From Microbacteriaceae bacterium (GTDB lineage: Bacteria > Actinomycetota > Actinomycetes > Actinomycetales > Microbacteriaceae), in the NCBI GenBank assembly GCA_025465035.1, contig JAODMH010000123.1:1-41389 (forward strand): 41,389 bases of DNA. The letters are read 5' to 3'. Both the position numbers and the translations under genes were made by a program. The notes below the pieces were generated by a model. It was not told the DNA's origin. It saw only the letters and a program-made list of their open reading frames with translations, and searched no databases. Numbering within the stretch: position 1 is the stretch's first letter; every line of letters starts with the position of its first letter. This document shows positions 16,445 through 24,275 of the stretch, in pieces.

Positions 16445-17515
16445 ATGGCGGACATGAGCGCGAGGGACGCACTGCGGATGCGGCTCTCGAGCCAGCGCAT
16501 CGAGCCCGCCACGGCCGGACTCGACGCGGCGGGGGTCGTGCGGCACCTGCTCGCTCTCCAGGCACAGGACTTCGGCCAGGCGCTCTGGGCGATCGGAGTC
16601 CGCTCGCCGGGTTCGACCAGGGCCGACGTGCTCGGCGCCCTCAAGCGCGGTGAGATCGTTCGATCTTCCCCGTTGCGCGGCACGCTCTTCTTCGTTGCGG
16701 CGGAAGACCTGCGATGGATGCTGCGGATCACCGCCCCTCGCATGATCGCGAGTGCGGCGACCCGTCATCGACAGCTCGGGCTGGACGCGGCGACCCTCGA
16801 CCGATCCCGAGATATCGCGACCGCGGCACTGACCGGCGGCAGGGCCATGACCCGCGACGAGTTCTTCGCAATCCTCGAGACTGCCGGCATTCCGACGACG
16901 GGGCAGCGCGGCTATCACATCATCTGGCACCTGGCGCAGAACGCCATAGTCTGCTGGGGGCCGCCGGCGGGCACGCAGCAGGCGCTCGTCCTGCTCGACG
17001 AGTGGGTTCCGCGTTCCCGCGAACTCGAGCGCGACGAGGCGCTCCACGAGTTCGCTGTCCGCTACTTCGCCGGCCACGGTCCTGCCACTCTCAAGGACTT
17101 CGCCTGGTGGACCAAACTCACGGTCGCGGACGCGCGGATCGGCGTGGAACTCGCCCGCGATGCACTGACCGAGCTGCGGTTCGACGGCCTGCCGTACTGG
17201 GTCGCCACGGCGGAGATCGAGCGCCCAGGCAGCGGCGAGGGAACGCACGCACTTCCTGGCTTCGATGAATACCTGCTCGGCTACCAGGATCGGTCCCTTC
17301 CGCTCGCCGCGGAGCATGCGAACCTCATCGTGCCGGGCAGCAACGGCATCTTCCTGCCCACGATCGTGTCTCGAGGGAAGGTGGTCGGCACCTGGCGGCG
17401 CGCGATCAAGTCGAACGGCGTGACCGTGACGCCCGAGCCGTTCGGCACCCTCAACAAACGTGAACTCGCCGGTTTCCACCGAGCGGTCCTGGCCTATCGA
17501 ACCTTCCTCGCCTGA
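16445..17515 (+). CDS. Winged-helix HTH_42 protein, AlkZ/YcaQ-like predicted DNA glycosylase
   Basis: The 356 residues match the HTH_42 superfamily (AlkZ, AlkX, YcaQ), DNA glycosylases that unhook interstrand crosslinks or bulky N-alkyl adducts. The catalytic QxQ motif of the AlkZ branch is visible as LLALQAQDFGQALW (Gln39, Gln41). Later landmarks are RGTLFFVAAEDLRWML and LPGFDEYLLGYQDRS. The ATG at 16445 follows CATACT (16433-16438) by exactly 6 nt, so it is predicted leaderless. It converges on pcrA; a weak CTGAG/CTCAG stem with ATTTT (17512-17540) may terminate it. Actual glycosylase activity is inferred. Confidence 0.8.
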   Translation: MADMSARDALRMRLSSQRIEPATAGLDAAGVVRHLLALQAQDFGQALWAIGVRSPGSTRADVLGALKRGEIVRSSPLRGTLFFVAAEDLRWMLRITAPRMIASAATRHRQLGLDAATLDRSRDIATAALTGGRAMTRDEFFAILETAGIPTTGQRGYHIIWHLAQNAIVCWGPPAGTQQALVLLDEWVPRSRELERDEALHEFAVRYFAGHGPATLKDFAWWTKLTVADARIGVELARDALTELRFDGLPYWVATAEIERPGSGEGTHALPGFDEYLLGYQDRSLPLAAEHANLIVPGSNGIFLPTIVSRGKVVGTWRRAIKSNGVTVTPEPFGTLNKRELAGFHRAVLAYRTFLA

Positions 17516-17532
17516 GGCAGGGCCGGCTGTTC

Positions 17533-19932
17533 TCAGATTTTCTCGATCGGGCTGATCTTGATCAACAGGCGTTTGCGGCCGGCGGACTCGAATTGCACCT
17601 CGGCGACGCTCTTCGGTCCGATTCCGGTGACGGCGGTGACCTTACCGTCGCCGAAGTCGATGTGACGGATGCGGTCGCCCGGTACCAGCGTCAGGTCGCC
17701 GTTGTCCCGCACCGTGCCCGTCACCTTGTTGGCCCACTCGGTCTTCGGCTGGTTGGCGCGAGCGGCAGCCCTGGCGAGCGCTGTCGCACCCGGCGAACTC
17801 GAACGCTCATAGCCTGAGCCGACCCCCGTGAAGCCGTCGCGTCGCGCGTTGAGCGCCCGCGGCTGGGTTCCTCCGCGCGACGTCGCCATTCCGGGTGACT
17901 GCCGCCAGTCGATGAGCTCAGGCGGGATCTCCTGCAGGTAGCGACTCGGCATCGCGACGCTGACCTCGCCAAACTGGGCACGGGTCATGGCGAGCGAAAG
18001 ATAGAGCTTGCGACGGGCACGGGTGATGCCGACATAAAACAGGCGACGCTCCTCCGCCGGGCCGCCGGGCTCGCTCGCCGACATCTGATGCGGCAGCAGT
18101 CCCTCCTCGACACCGGTGAGGAAGACGGCCTCGTATTCGAGGCCCTTCGCTGTGTGCAGGGTCATGAGCGAGACGGTGCCGCTCGAATCGTCCAGTTCGT
18201 CGGCCGCAGCGATCAGGGAGGTCTCTGTCAGGAACTCGAGCAGCGTGCCCTCCGGGTTCCTTACCCGATACTCGCGTGTCTGCGCGACCAGCTCCTCCAC
18301 GTTCTCCGCACGCGCCTCGTCCTGCGGGTTGCCCGTGGCCCGCAACGCCTCGACGAATCCAGTCCTCTCGAGCAATGCGATGAGGATCTCCGGCACCGGC
18401 GCGGTGTCCGCGACCAGTGACACCTCGTCGAGGACGGCGACCAGCCCGAGCACGGCCGCGGTGATCTTCGGGCCGAAACCCATCTCGTCCGCGTGCCGCA
18501 TCGCCTCACGCAGAGTGACGCCCTCGCGGTCGGCCCAGTTCTGAAGCGTCGCCTCCGTTACGCCACCGATGCCGCGCTTCGGCACGTTCATGATGCGGCG
18601 CAGCGCCATCGGGTCATCGGGATTCGCCACCGCGATCAGGTAACCGAACGCGTCCTTGATCTCGGCCCGCTCGTAGAACTTGGTGCCGCCAAGCACCCGG
18701 TATGGCAGTGCGGAGCGGATGAAGATCTCCTCCAGCGCACGCGTCTGCGCGTTGGTGCGATAGAAGACCGCGATGTCGCGATACTCAATGCCCCGCTGGT
18801 GCAGCTCGGTGATCTCGTCGGCGATGAACTGCGCCTCGTCGTGCTGGCTGTAGCCGGTGAATCCGACGATCTTGTCGCCGTCTCCCCCGGTGGTGAACAG
18901 CTTCTTGTCGATGCGATCGAAGTTGTTGCCGATGACGGCGTTCGCCGCACTGAGGATGTTCTGGGTCGACCGGTAGTTCTGCTCGAGCAGCACCACCTTC
19001 GCCCCGACGTAGTCGCGCTCGAACTCGACGATGTTGCGGATGTCCGCCCCGCGGAACGCATAGATCGACTGGTCGGAGTCGCCGACCACGGTCAGCGACG
19101 CCGGCTCGAGCGGGCGAGTCGGATGGCTGAGCAGTGACCCGTCGAACCCAGTCGCGCCATCCAGCAGGTCGGTGCGCGGAGTCTGGGTCAGCTCGCGGAT
19201 GAGCGAGTACTGGGCGTGATTGGTGTCCTGGTACTCGTCGACCAGGATGTGCCGGAACCGACGCTGGTAGAGGGCGGCGACCGCCGGGAAGGCCCGGAAC
19301 AGGTACACCGTCTGCCCGATGAGGTCATCGAAGTCGAAGGCGTTCGCCGCCCTCAGACTGCGGGTGTATTCGCGGAAGATCTCGAGAAAGATCCGCTCCT
19401 GCGGGTCGTTGAAGTTGGCTCCGCGCGCGTAGGATTCCACGTCGCTCAGCTCGTTCTTGAGCTTCGAGATCTTGCCGGCCACCTGGCCAACAGTGAAGCC
19501 GAAGGCATCCGCGTCCAACTGCTTGATGATCCGCTTGATGAGCGCCCGCGAGTCGGCGGAGTCGTAGATGGTGAAGTTCTTGCCGTAGCCGAAATGCTCG
19601 GCCTCGCGACGCAGGATGCGCACGCAGGCGGAGTGGAACGTCGAGATCCACATTCCCTGAGCCGCCTGGCCGAGGAGGGCCTCGACCCGTTCGCGCATCT
19701 CCGCCGCGGCCTTGTTGGTGAACGTGATGGCCAGGATCTGCGACGGCCAGGCTTCGCGCGAATCGATGAGGCTGGCGACGCGCCGCGTGAGCACGCTCGT
19801 CTTGCCGGAGCCGGCACCCGCGACGATGAGCAACGCCTGCCCGCGGTACTCCACCGCCTCGCGCTGCTGGGGATTCAGCCCGGCGAGCAGCGGAGACTCT
19901 GTCGGCTCAGCCGGATCCAGGATGAAGGTCAT
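17533..19932 (-). CDS. pcrA: ATP-dependent DNA helicase PcrA/UvrD
   Basis: This is a superfamily 1A 3'-5' helicase acting in nucleotide excision repair and replication restart. Motifs in order are LNPQQREAVEYRG (Q motif), GAGSGKTSVLTRR (Walker A), VDEYQDTNHAQ, VVGDSDQSIYAFRGADI, LEQNYRSTQNIL, TLHTAKGLEYEAVFLTG and RRLFYVGITRARRKL. The C-terminus is a Tudor-like fold (GDRIRHIDFGDGKVTAV), which in PcrA binds RNA polymerase. I chose ATG 19932 (MTFILDPAEP) over an upstream in-frame start at 19965; TAGAAT lies 10 nt before it. The length of 799 residues is normal. Confidence 0.95.
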   Translation of the reverse strand: MTFILDPAEPTESPLLAGLNPQQREAVEYRGQALLIVAGAGSGKTSVLTRRVASLIDSREAWPSQILAITFTNKAAAEMRERVEALLGQAAQGMWISTFHSACVRILRREAEHFGYGKNFTIYDSADSRALIKRIIKQLDADAFGFTVGQVAGKISKLKNELSDVESYARGANFNDPQERIFLEIFREYTRSLRAANAFDFDDLIGQTVYLFRAFPAVAALYQRRFRHILVDEYQDTNHAQYSLIRELTQTPRTDLLDGATGFDGSLLSHPTRPLEPASLTVVGDSDQSIYAFRGADIRNIVEFERDYVGAKVVLLEQNYRSTQNILSAANAVIGNNFDRIDKKLFTTGGDGDKIVGFTGYSQHDEAQFIADEITELHQRGIEYRDIAVFYRTNAQTRALEEIFIRSALPYRVLGGTKFYERAEIKDAFGYLIAVANPDDPMALRRIMNVPKRGIGGVTEATLQNWADREGVTLREAMRHADEMGFGPKITAAVLGLVAVLDEVSLVADTAPVPEILIALLERTGFVEALRATGNPQDEARAENVEELVAQTREYRVRNPEGTLLEFLTETSLIAAADELDDSSGTVSLMTLHTAKGLEYEAVFLTGVEEGLLPHQMSASEPGGPAEERRLFYVGITRARRKLYLSLAMTRAQFGEVSVAMPSRYLQEIPPELIDWRQSPGMATSRGGTQPRALNARRDGFTGVGSGYERSSSPGATALARAAARANQPKTEWANKVTGTVRDNGDLTLVPGDRIRHIDFGDGKVTAVTGIGPKSVAEVQFESAGRKRLLIKISPIEKI

Positions 19933-19964
19933 AACTGACCCAATTCTAGGCGACGGGCCCGACA

Positions 19965-20939
19965 TCAGAGGCGATCGCGAACCTCGATGGCGAGATCCGG
20001 CTGGTCGGCGAAGACCCCGTCCACGCCCATCCGCATCAGGGTCTGGAATTCGCTCTGCCAGTCGCCGAGGTCACCGCCGACCGAACCACGCCGCAGGCCG
20101 TCGGGGAGGAATTCGTTCTCCGCACGGAGGGTCCAGCAGAAGACCGAGAGTCCGGCCCCGTGCGCGCGAGACACGACATCCGCACCGCCCTGTTCCAAAA
20201 GGATGTGCTTGTCGAGGCTGATCCCATCGACCGAGGTGGCGAGCTCCTGGAGTCCATCGCGGCTCAGGTAGTCGGAGTACCGAAGGGCGTCCGTGCCGTG
20301 GGCGGCCACCTGATCGGCGGGTGCGCCGGAGGCCTCCATGAGGAAAACAAGATTGCCCAGCACACCCCGCTCCCGAATCTTCGTCAGCACGGTCTTCTCG
20401 AAGCACTCGATCGTGAGGCGACTGTCGCTCCCCCAGCCGACCGCGCTCAACTCGTTGGCGAAGAGTTCGTCGAGCGGCAGGCCGATCGACTCGAAGTAGG
20501 TCGCGTGCTTGATCTCGGCGACCATGCCGACGCGGCGGTCGGTAGCGTCGAGCAGGTCGAGGAGGTCGGTGAGCCTCAGGATGCCCTGCTCACCCGCATA
20601 CCTCACGTTGGCCGTGCGGATTTCCGGTAGCCGCTCCATCGCACGGAGTGTGCTGAGCTCGGCCCAGGTGAAATCCTCGGTGAACCAGCCGGTGAGTTCC
20701 TGCCCGTCGATGACCTTGGTCGCGCGGCGGCTGGCGAACTGGGGATGAGCCGCGACATCCGTCGTCCGGGAGATCTCGTTCTCGTGGCGCAGAACGAGAA
20801 TGCGGTCTTTCGTGGCGACGATGTCGGGCTCGACCGCATCCGCACCCTGTTCGAATGCCAGTTCGTAGGCCGCCCGCGTGTGTTCGGGACGATAACCGCT
20901 GGCACCACGGTGGGCGATCACGAGGGGGACGGGGGTCAC
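19965..20939 (-). CDS. glpQ: Glycerophosphodiester phosphodiesterase
   Basis: The enzyme hydrolyses glycerophosphodiesters to glycerol 3-phosphate and an alcohol. The 324 residues carry the GDPD signature: IAHRGASGYRPEHT (catalytic His), VEPDIVATKD (metal-binding Glu/Asp), VLRHENEI (second His) and MVAEIKH. There is no signal peptide, so it is cytoplasmic. The GTG at 20939 has TAGCGT (20946-20951) exactly 6 nt upstream, predicted leaderless. It is 32 nt upstream of the pcrA start and divergent from the zinc-ribbon gene. Its product would feed the glpD enzyme encoded at 33356-35086. Confidence 0.92.
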   Translation of the reverse strand: MTPVPLVIAHRGASGYRPEHTRAAYELAFEQGADAVEPDIVATKDRILVLRHENEISRTTDVAAHPQFASRRATKVIDGQELTGWFTEDFTWAELSTLRAMERLPEIRTANVRYAGEQGILRLTDLLDLLDATDRRVGMVAEIKHATYFESIGLPLDELFANELSAVGWGSDSRLTIECFEKTVLTKIRERGVLGNLVFLMEASGAPADQVAAHGTDALRYSDYLSRDGLQELATSVDGISLDKHILLEQGGADVVSRAHGAGLSVFCWTLRAENEFLPDGLRRGSVGGDLGDWQSEFQTLMRMGVDGVFADQPDLAIEVRDRL

Positions 20940-20988
20940 AGCACAACGCTACGCGATCGTCCAGCACAACTCTTGATAGCCTGCGCGC

Positions 20989-21231
20989 ATGGCGAATTGC
21001 GCGAACTGTGATGCGGCGCTCGACCCGGGATGGAAGTTCTGCGTCCGCTGCGGTGCGCCCATCCGGCGAGGGATCGTCGAGCCGATCCCGGCAGCGATAC
21101 GCCCTCCCGAGGAAGGCGAGACCGCTGAGCCGCCGAAGGACCGCTCGACGCTGATCGGCGTCATCGTCGCCGTCGTCGGTGTCGTCCTCATCATCATCGT
21201 CGCAATCGTGGTGTTCTCGTCGCATGGCTGA
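20989..21231 (+). CDS. Small zinc-ribbon protein with one C-terminal membrane segment
   Basis: The 80 residues begin with a zinc ribbon of the zinc-ribbon-2 type: Cys4, Cys7, Cys18 and Cys21 in CANC and CVRCG. A proline- and acid-rich linker (about 23-52) follows, then a single hydrophobic helix (55-77) and a short polar tail. The ribbon is probably cytoplasmic with the helix as tail anchor. TAGCCT (20977-20982) lies exactly 6 nt before the ATG, predicted leaderless. Its stop overlaps the start of the next gene by 8 nt, so the two are coupled. No function can be assigned. Confidence 0.75.
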   Translation: MANCANCDAALDPGWKFCVRCGAPIRRGIVEPIPAAIRPPEEGETAEPPKDRSTLIGVIVAVVGVVLIIIVAIVVFSSHG

Positions 21232-21736
21232 CGGATGGCACGAGCCGACCTCGTTGCTCCCTTTGCGCTGGGGCGGCTATCGCAGTCGTTATGTCGCGGC
21301 GCTAATCCTCGTCCTCGCCGGTGCGCTCCTTGTTCAGGCGACATCCGTGTACACCGATTATTTGCTCCCCATCGGGCTTGCCGCCCACATCACCGGGTGG
21401 CTGATCCTCCCCGCGCGCGGCTTGCGCCGACTGGCCGCCGCGCTGCCGAGTGCGCTCATGGTCGGTGCACTTCTTTTCGGCTCGATCGCGTGCGTGCTGC
21501 TGATCGGGCCGCTCGCGCTCTGGTTCTACCTCCGACAGCGGCCGGCGGCCAGCTATCTCACGACGCTGCTGCCACTCATCAGCGGCCTCGTGCTCGCCCA
21601 GCTCTACCCCCAATACGGCGACGGAGGCATCGTCGTGGCGGTCTCCCTCATCGTGATTGCCGGTTCCGCGTGGCTCGCCCGGTCCATCGCGAAAAGGCGG
21701 CAAATCCCCAGCAATTCGGATGCCCGCCTCCGGTAA
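21224..21736 (+). CDS. Small polytopic membrane protein of unknown function
   Basis: I do not recognise a family for these 170 residues. There are about five hydrophobic segments (roughly 22-40, 44-60, 68-98, 108-122, 128-148), a short N-terminal polar stretch and a basic C-terminal tail (ARSIAKRRQ). The ATG at 21224 lies inside the end of the zinc-ribbon gene (ATGGCTGA overlap), which decides the start and implies translational coupling. The next gene (yccA-like) has its own leaderless promoter 7 bp before its start, overlapping this gene's end. Confidence 0.7.
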   Translation: MADGWHEPTSLLPLRWGGYRSRYVAALILVLAGALLVQATSVYTDYLLPIGLAAHITGWLILPARGLRRLAAALPSALMVGALLFGSIACVLLIGPLALWFYLRQRPAASYLTTLLPLISGLVLAQLYPQYGDGGIVVAVSLIVIAGSAWLARSIAKRRQIPSNSDARLR

Positions 21737-21745
21737 ACTCGGTAC

Positions 21746-22570
21746 ATGGCATCCTCCAACCCTGCATTCAACAACTCCCCAGCGTTCTCTGAGCGAGCCA
21801 GCACTGCGGCGAAGCTGACGAGGAACACGATCCCCTCCTCCGAGAGCATGACAGCAGAGCAGCTGACCGAGCTCTACAGCCAGCCCTCCGCGACCCCGGC
21901 ACAGACCGACCGCATGAGCTACGAAGACACGATGGTGAAGATCGTTACGACCTTCGCCATCCTCCTGGTCGGCGCCGCAGTCGGCTGGTTCATCCCGGTT
22001 CTGGCGCTACCCGCCGCTCTGGTCGGATTCGGCCTCGCGCTCGTCAACATCTTCAAGAAGAAGCCGTCACCAGCTCTCGTCATCGCATACTCGGCAGTCG
22101 AAGGCATTTTCATCGGTGGCATCACGGTATTCTTCGAGTCCCGTTTCCCCGGCATCGCCGTGCAGGCGGTCATCGGAACCCTCGCCGTCGTCGGCGTAAC
22201 GCTCGCTCTCTTCGTCAGCGGCAAGGTCCGCGCATCGAAGCGGGCCACCAAGGTCTTCCTGATCGCGATGATCGGCTACGCCGTGTTCTCGGTCATCAAT
22301 CTCATCCTCATCGCGACAGGCATCAACAGCGACGCCTTCGGTCTCAGCGGTAGCGTGCAGATCTTCGGAATCCCGCTCGGCGTGATCCTCGGCCCGCTGG
22401 TGATCATCATGGCGGCCTACTCGCTGGTGCTCGACTTCGACAGCATCAAGACCGGCGTGCAGCGCGGAGCTCCCCGCGTCTACGGTTGGATCGCCGCCTT
22501 CGGCATCATGGTCACCGTCGTCTGGCTCTACCTTGAGATCCTGCGCCTGCTGGCGCTCCTCCGTCGCTAG
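21746..22570 (+). CDS. Bax inhibitor-1/YccA family membrane protein
   Basis: The first ~60 of 274 residues are polar (MASSNPAFNNSPAFSERAST and onwards), followed by seven membrane segments. Landmarks are EDTMVKIVTTFAILLVGAAV, YSAVEGIFIGGI, SLVLDFDSIKTGVQRGAP and a final helix with YLEILRLLALL, all typical of the actinobacterial Bax inhibitor-1-like branch. Members are proposed calcium-leak channels or membrane protease modulators; the role here is unknown. TAAACT (21734-21739) lies exactly 6 nt upstream of the ATG, predicted leaderless. A hairpin follows 10 nt after the stop. Confidence 0.88.
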   Translation: MASSNPAFNNSPAFSERASTAAKLTRNTIPSSESMTAEQLTELYSQPSATPAQTDRMSYEDTMVKIVTTFAILLVGAAVGWFIPVLALPAALVGFGLALVNIFKKKPSPALVIAYSAVEGIFIGGITVFFESRFPGIAVQAVIGTLAVVGVTLALFVSGKVRASKRATKVFLIAMIGYAVFSVINLILIATGINSDAFGLSGSVQIFGIPLGVILGPLVIIMAAYSLVLDFDSIKTGVQRGAPRVYGWIAAFGIMVTVVWLYLEILRLLALLRR

Positions 22571-22580
22571 AGCCCTGCCT

Positions 22581-22605
22581 CTGCGGGTTGAGTAGGTGCC
22601 CGCAG
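22581..22605 (+). terminator. Short hairpin after the yccA-like gene
   Basis: CTGCGGG (22581-22587) pairs with CCCGCAG (22599-22605) across an 11-nt loop, 10 nt after the stop codon. No T tract follows directly, as is usual in actinobacteria. It sits beside a larger inverted repeat at 22607-22676. Confidence 0.5.
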
Positions 22606-22606
22606 C

Positions 22607-22676
22607 ATCCGCGCTCCGTTTTGTCGTCCGCGCGCACGCTGTAACCGCAGCGCGGATAACAAAACACCGCGCGGAT
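22607..22676. repeat. Large imperfect inverted repeat between convergent genes
   Basis: Two 26-nt arms (22607-22632 and 22651-22676) are inverted with 21 matching positions around an 18-nt loop. Both arms hold ACAAAAC/GTTTTGT and GCGCGGAT/ATCCGCGC. It lies between the convergent yccA-like and flavin monooxygenase genes, so a bidirectional terminator is the simplest role. The length and imperfect arms also suit a palindromic intergenic repeat. Confidence 0.55.
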
Positions 22677-22714
22677 GACGATCCGCTCGACACGCGAGGT
22701 GGTCGTTCACAGAA

Positions 22715-23731
22715 TTAGTCGCGCCAGCCGAGCGGCCTCGCCACCTGCTCCACGATGGTCTCGAGCAGGTGGGCGTTGTAGTCGACACCGAGCTGGTTCG
22801 GGACGGTGACGAGCACGGTGTCCGCGGCCTGCACCGCGGCATCCGTTGCGAGGTCGGCGACGATCTCGTCGGGCTCGCCGACGTAGCTCTTGCCGAAGCG
22901 GGCAAGGCCGCCGTCGAGGTGACCGACCTGGTCTTCGCTGTCGCGTTCGCGACCGAAGTACTCCCAGTCTTTCTGGGTTGTGAGCGGCAGGATGCTGCGG
23001 CTCACCGACACGCGCGGCTCGCGCTCGTGGCCGGCCGCCGCGAAGGCCTCGCGGTAGATGGCGATCTGCTCCGCCTGGAGTTCGTCGAACGGGACGCCCG
23101 TGTCTTCGGTGAGGAGGGTCGAACTCATGAGGTTCATGCCCTGCTCGCCCGTCCACTTCGCGGTCGCGCGCGTTCCTGAACCCCACCAGATTCGGTCCGG
23201 CAGTCCGGGGGACAGTGGCTGGATGGCGAGGAGTCCCGTGCGTCCGGTCATCTGCGGGTTGGCGGCAGCGACACCGGCGCCGGCAATCGCTGCCCGGAAG
23301 ATCTCGGTTTTCGTGCGCGCGTCATCCGCATCCGTCTGTCCATCGGCGGGTACGTAGCCGAACGACTCGTAGCCGTTGAGCGCCGTCTCGGGTGAGCCGC
23401 GGCTGATGCCGAGCTGCAGTCGTCCCCCGCTGATGAGGTCGGCGGCCGCGGCATCCTCTGCCATGTAGAGCGGGTTCTCGTAGCGCATGTCGATCACGGC
23501 CGTGCCGATCTCGATCGTCGACGTGCGGGCGCCGATGGCGGCGAGCAGCGGGAACGGGCTCGCCAGCTGCGGGGCGAAGTGATGCACTCGCACGTAGGCG
23601 CCGTCGATGCCGAGTTCTTCCGCGGCGACCGCGAGTTCGATCGTCTGCACGAGCGCGTCCCGCGCCGTACGTGCTACCGAGCCGGGCACGGGCTGGTAGT
23701 GGCCGAAGGAGAGAAAACCGATGCGCTTCAC
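22715..23731 (-). CDS. LLM-class flavin-dependent oxidoreductase (luciferase-like)
   Basis: The 338 residues match the bacterial luciferase-like TIM-barrel family using FMNH2 or F420: GFLSFGHYQP at the N-terminus, VRVHHFAPQLASPFPLLAAI, IEIGTAVIDMRYENPLYMAEDAA and GRLQLGISRGSPE. The substrate cannot be predicted. The GTG start at 23731 has TACGCT 9 nt upstream and is preferred because the protein begins MKRIGFLSFG as in relatives. It converges on the yccA-like gene, with two inverted repeats between them. Confidence 0.87.
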   Translation of the reverse strand: MKRIGFLSFGHYQPVPGSVARTARDALVQTIELAVAAEELGIDGAYVRVHHFAPQLASPFPLLAAIGARTSTIEIGTAVIDMRYENPLYMAEDAAAADLISGGRLQLGISRGSPETALNGYESFGYVPADGQTDADDARTKTEIFRAAIAGAGVAAANPQMTGRTGLLAIQPLSPGLPDRIWWGSGTRATAKWTGEQGMNLMSSTLLTEDTGVPFDELQAEQIAIYREAFAAAGHEREPRVSVSRSILPLTTQKDWEYFGRERDSEDQVGHLDGGLARFGKSYVGEPDEIVADLATDAAVQAADTVLVTVPNQLGVDYNAHLLETIVEQVARPLGWRD

Positions 23732-23785
23732 TGTGGGTTCAGCGTATGCCGTGCACGGGGTATTCCCCCGGACGGCTGCGGCCGA

Positions 23786-24208
23786 CTAGCTGATCGATCG
23801 AATCATCCAACGTTCCGGATTGGGCAACGCCTCGAAGCCGAACTTTTGATACAGGCCGTGAGCATCCTGAGTGGCAAGGAGCATACGTTTCAGTCGGAGC
23901 GGCTCGAGAAACGTATGGACGCCCTCGATGAGGGCGACGCCCAGCCCGCGACCGCGAGCCGACGGGTCCACGAACACGTCGCACAGCCACGCGAAAGTCG
24001 CTGAGTCCGTGACGATCCTGGCGTAGGCGACCTGCCTTCCGGTCGACTCGTCGAAGATCCCGAAGTTCAGTGAAGAGTCGATCGCAGCCTCCTGCACCAC
24101 TCGCGATCGACCGAGCGCCCAGTAGGCCTCAGTACTGAGCCACGCATATACGAGATCTCGATCGAGGTCGTTGATGTCGCTGGAGAATCGATAGCCGTGC
24201 GGAACCAT
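23786..24208 (-). CDS. GNAT-family N-acetyltransferase
   Basis: This 140-residue GNAT resembles a common actinobacterial group beginning YRFSSDINDLDRDLVYAWLS. The acetyl-CoA loop is VFVDPSARGRGLGVALIEGV, followed by KRMLLATQDAHGLYQKFGF and the end NPERWMIRSIS. I chose ATG 24208, because CATAAT (24215-24220) lies exactly 6 nt upstream; the longer ORF to 24334 is unsupported. The substrate is unknown, and no operon partner is evident. Confidence 0.85.
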   Translation of the reverse strand: MVPHGYRFSSDINDLDRDLVYAWLSTEAYWALGRSRVVQEAAIDSSLNFGIFDESTGRQVAYARIVTDSATFAWLCDVFVDPSARGRGLGVALIEGVHTFLEPLRLKRMLLATQDAHGLYQKFGFEALPNPERWMIRSIS

Positions 24209-24275
24209 CGTTCGATTATGGCCCATCGTCAGCCGAGTCGACCAGCTCAGCCGAGGGCGCACGGGGCTGCTGCGT

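Noticed and set aside
19933-19965. Extended N-terminus of PcrA
   Set aside because: The extra 11 residues have no family match, and TAGAAT, a likely -10, lies inside this stretch.
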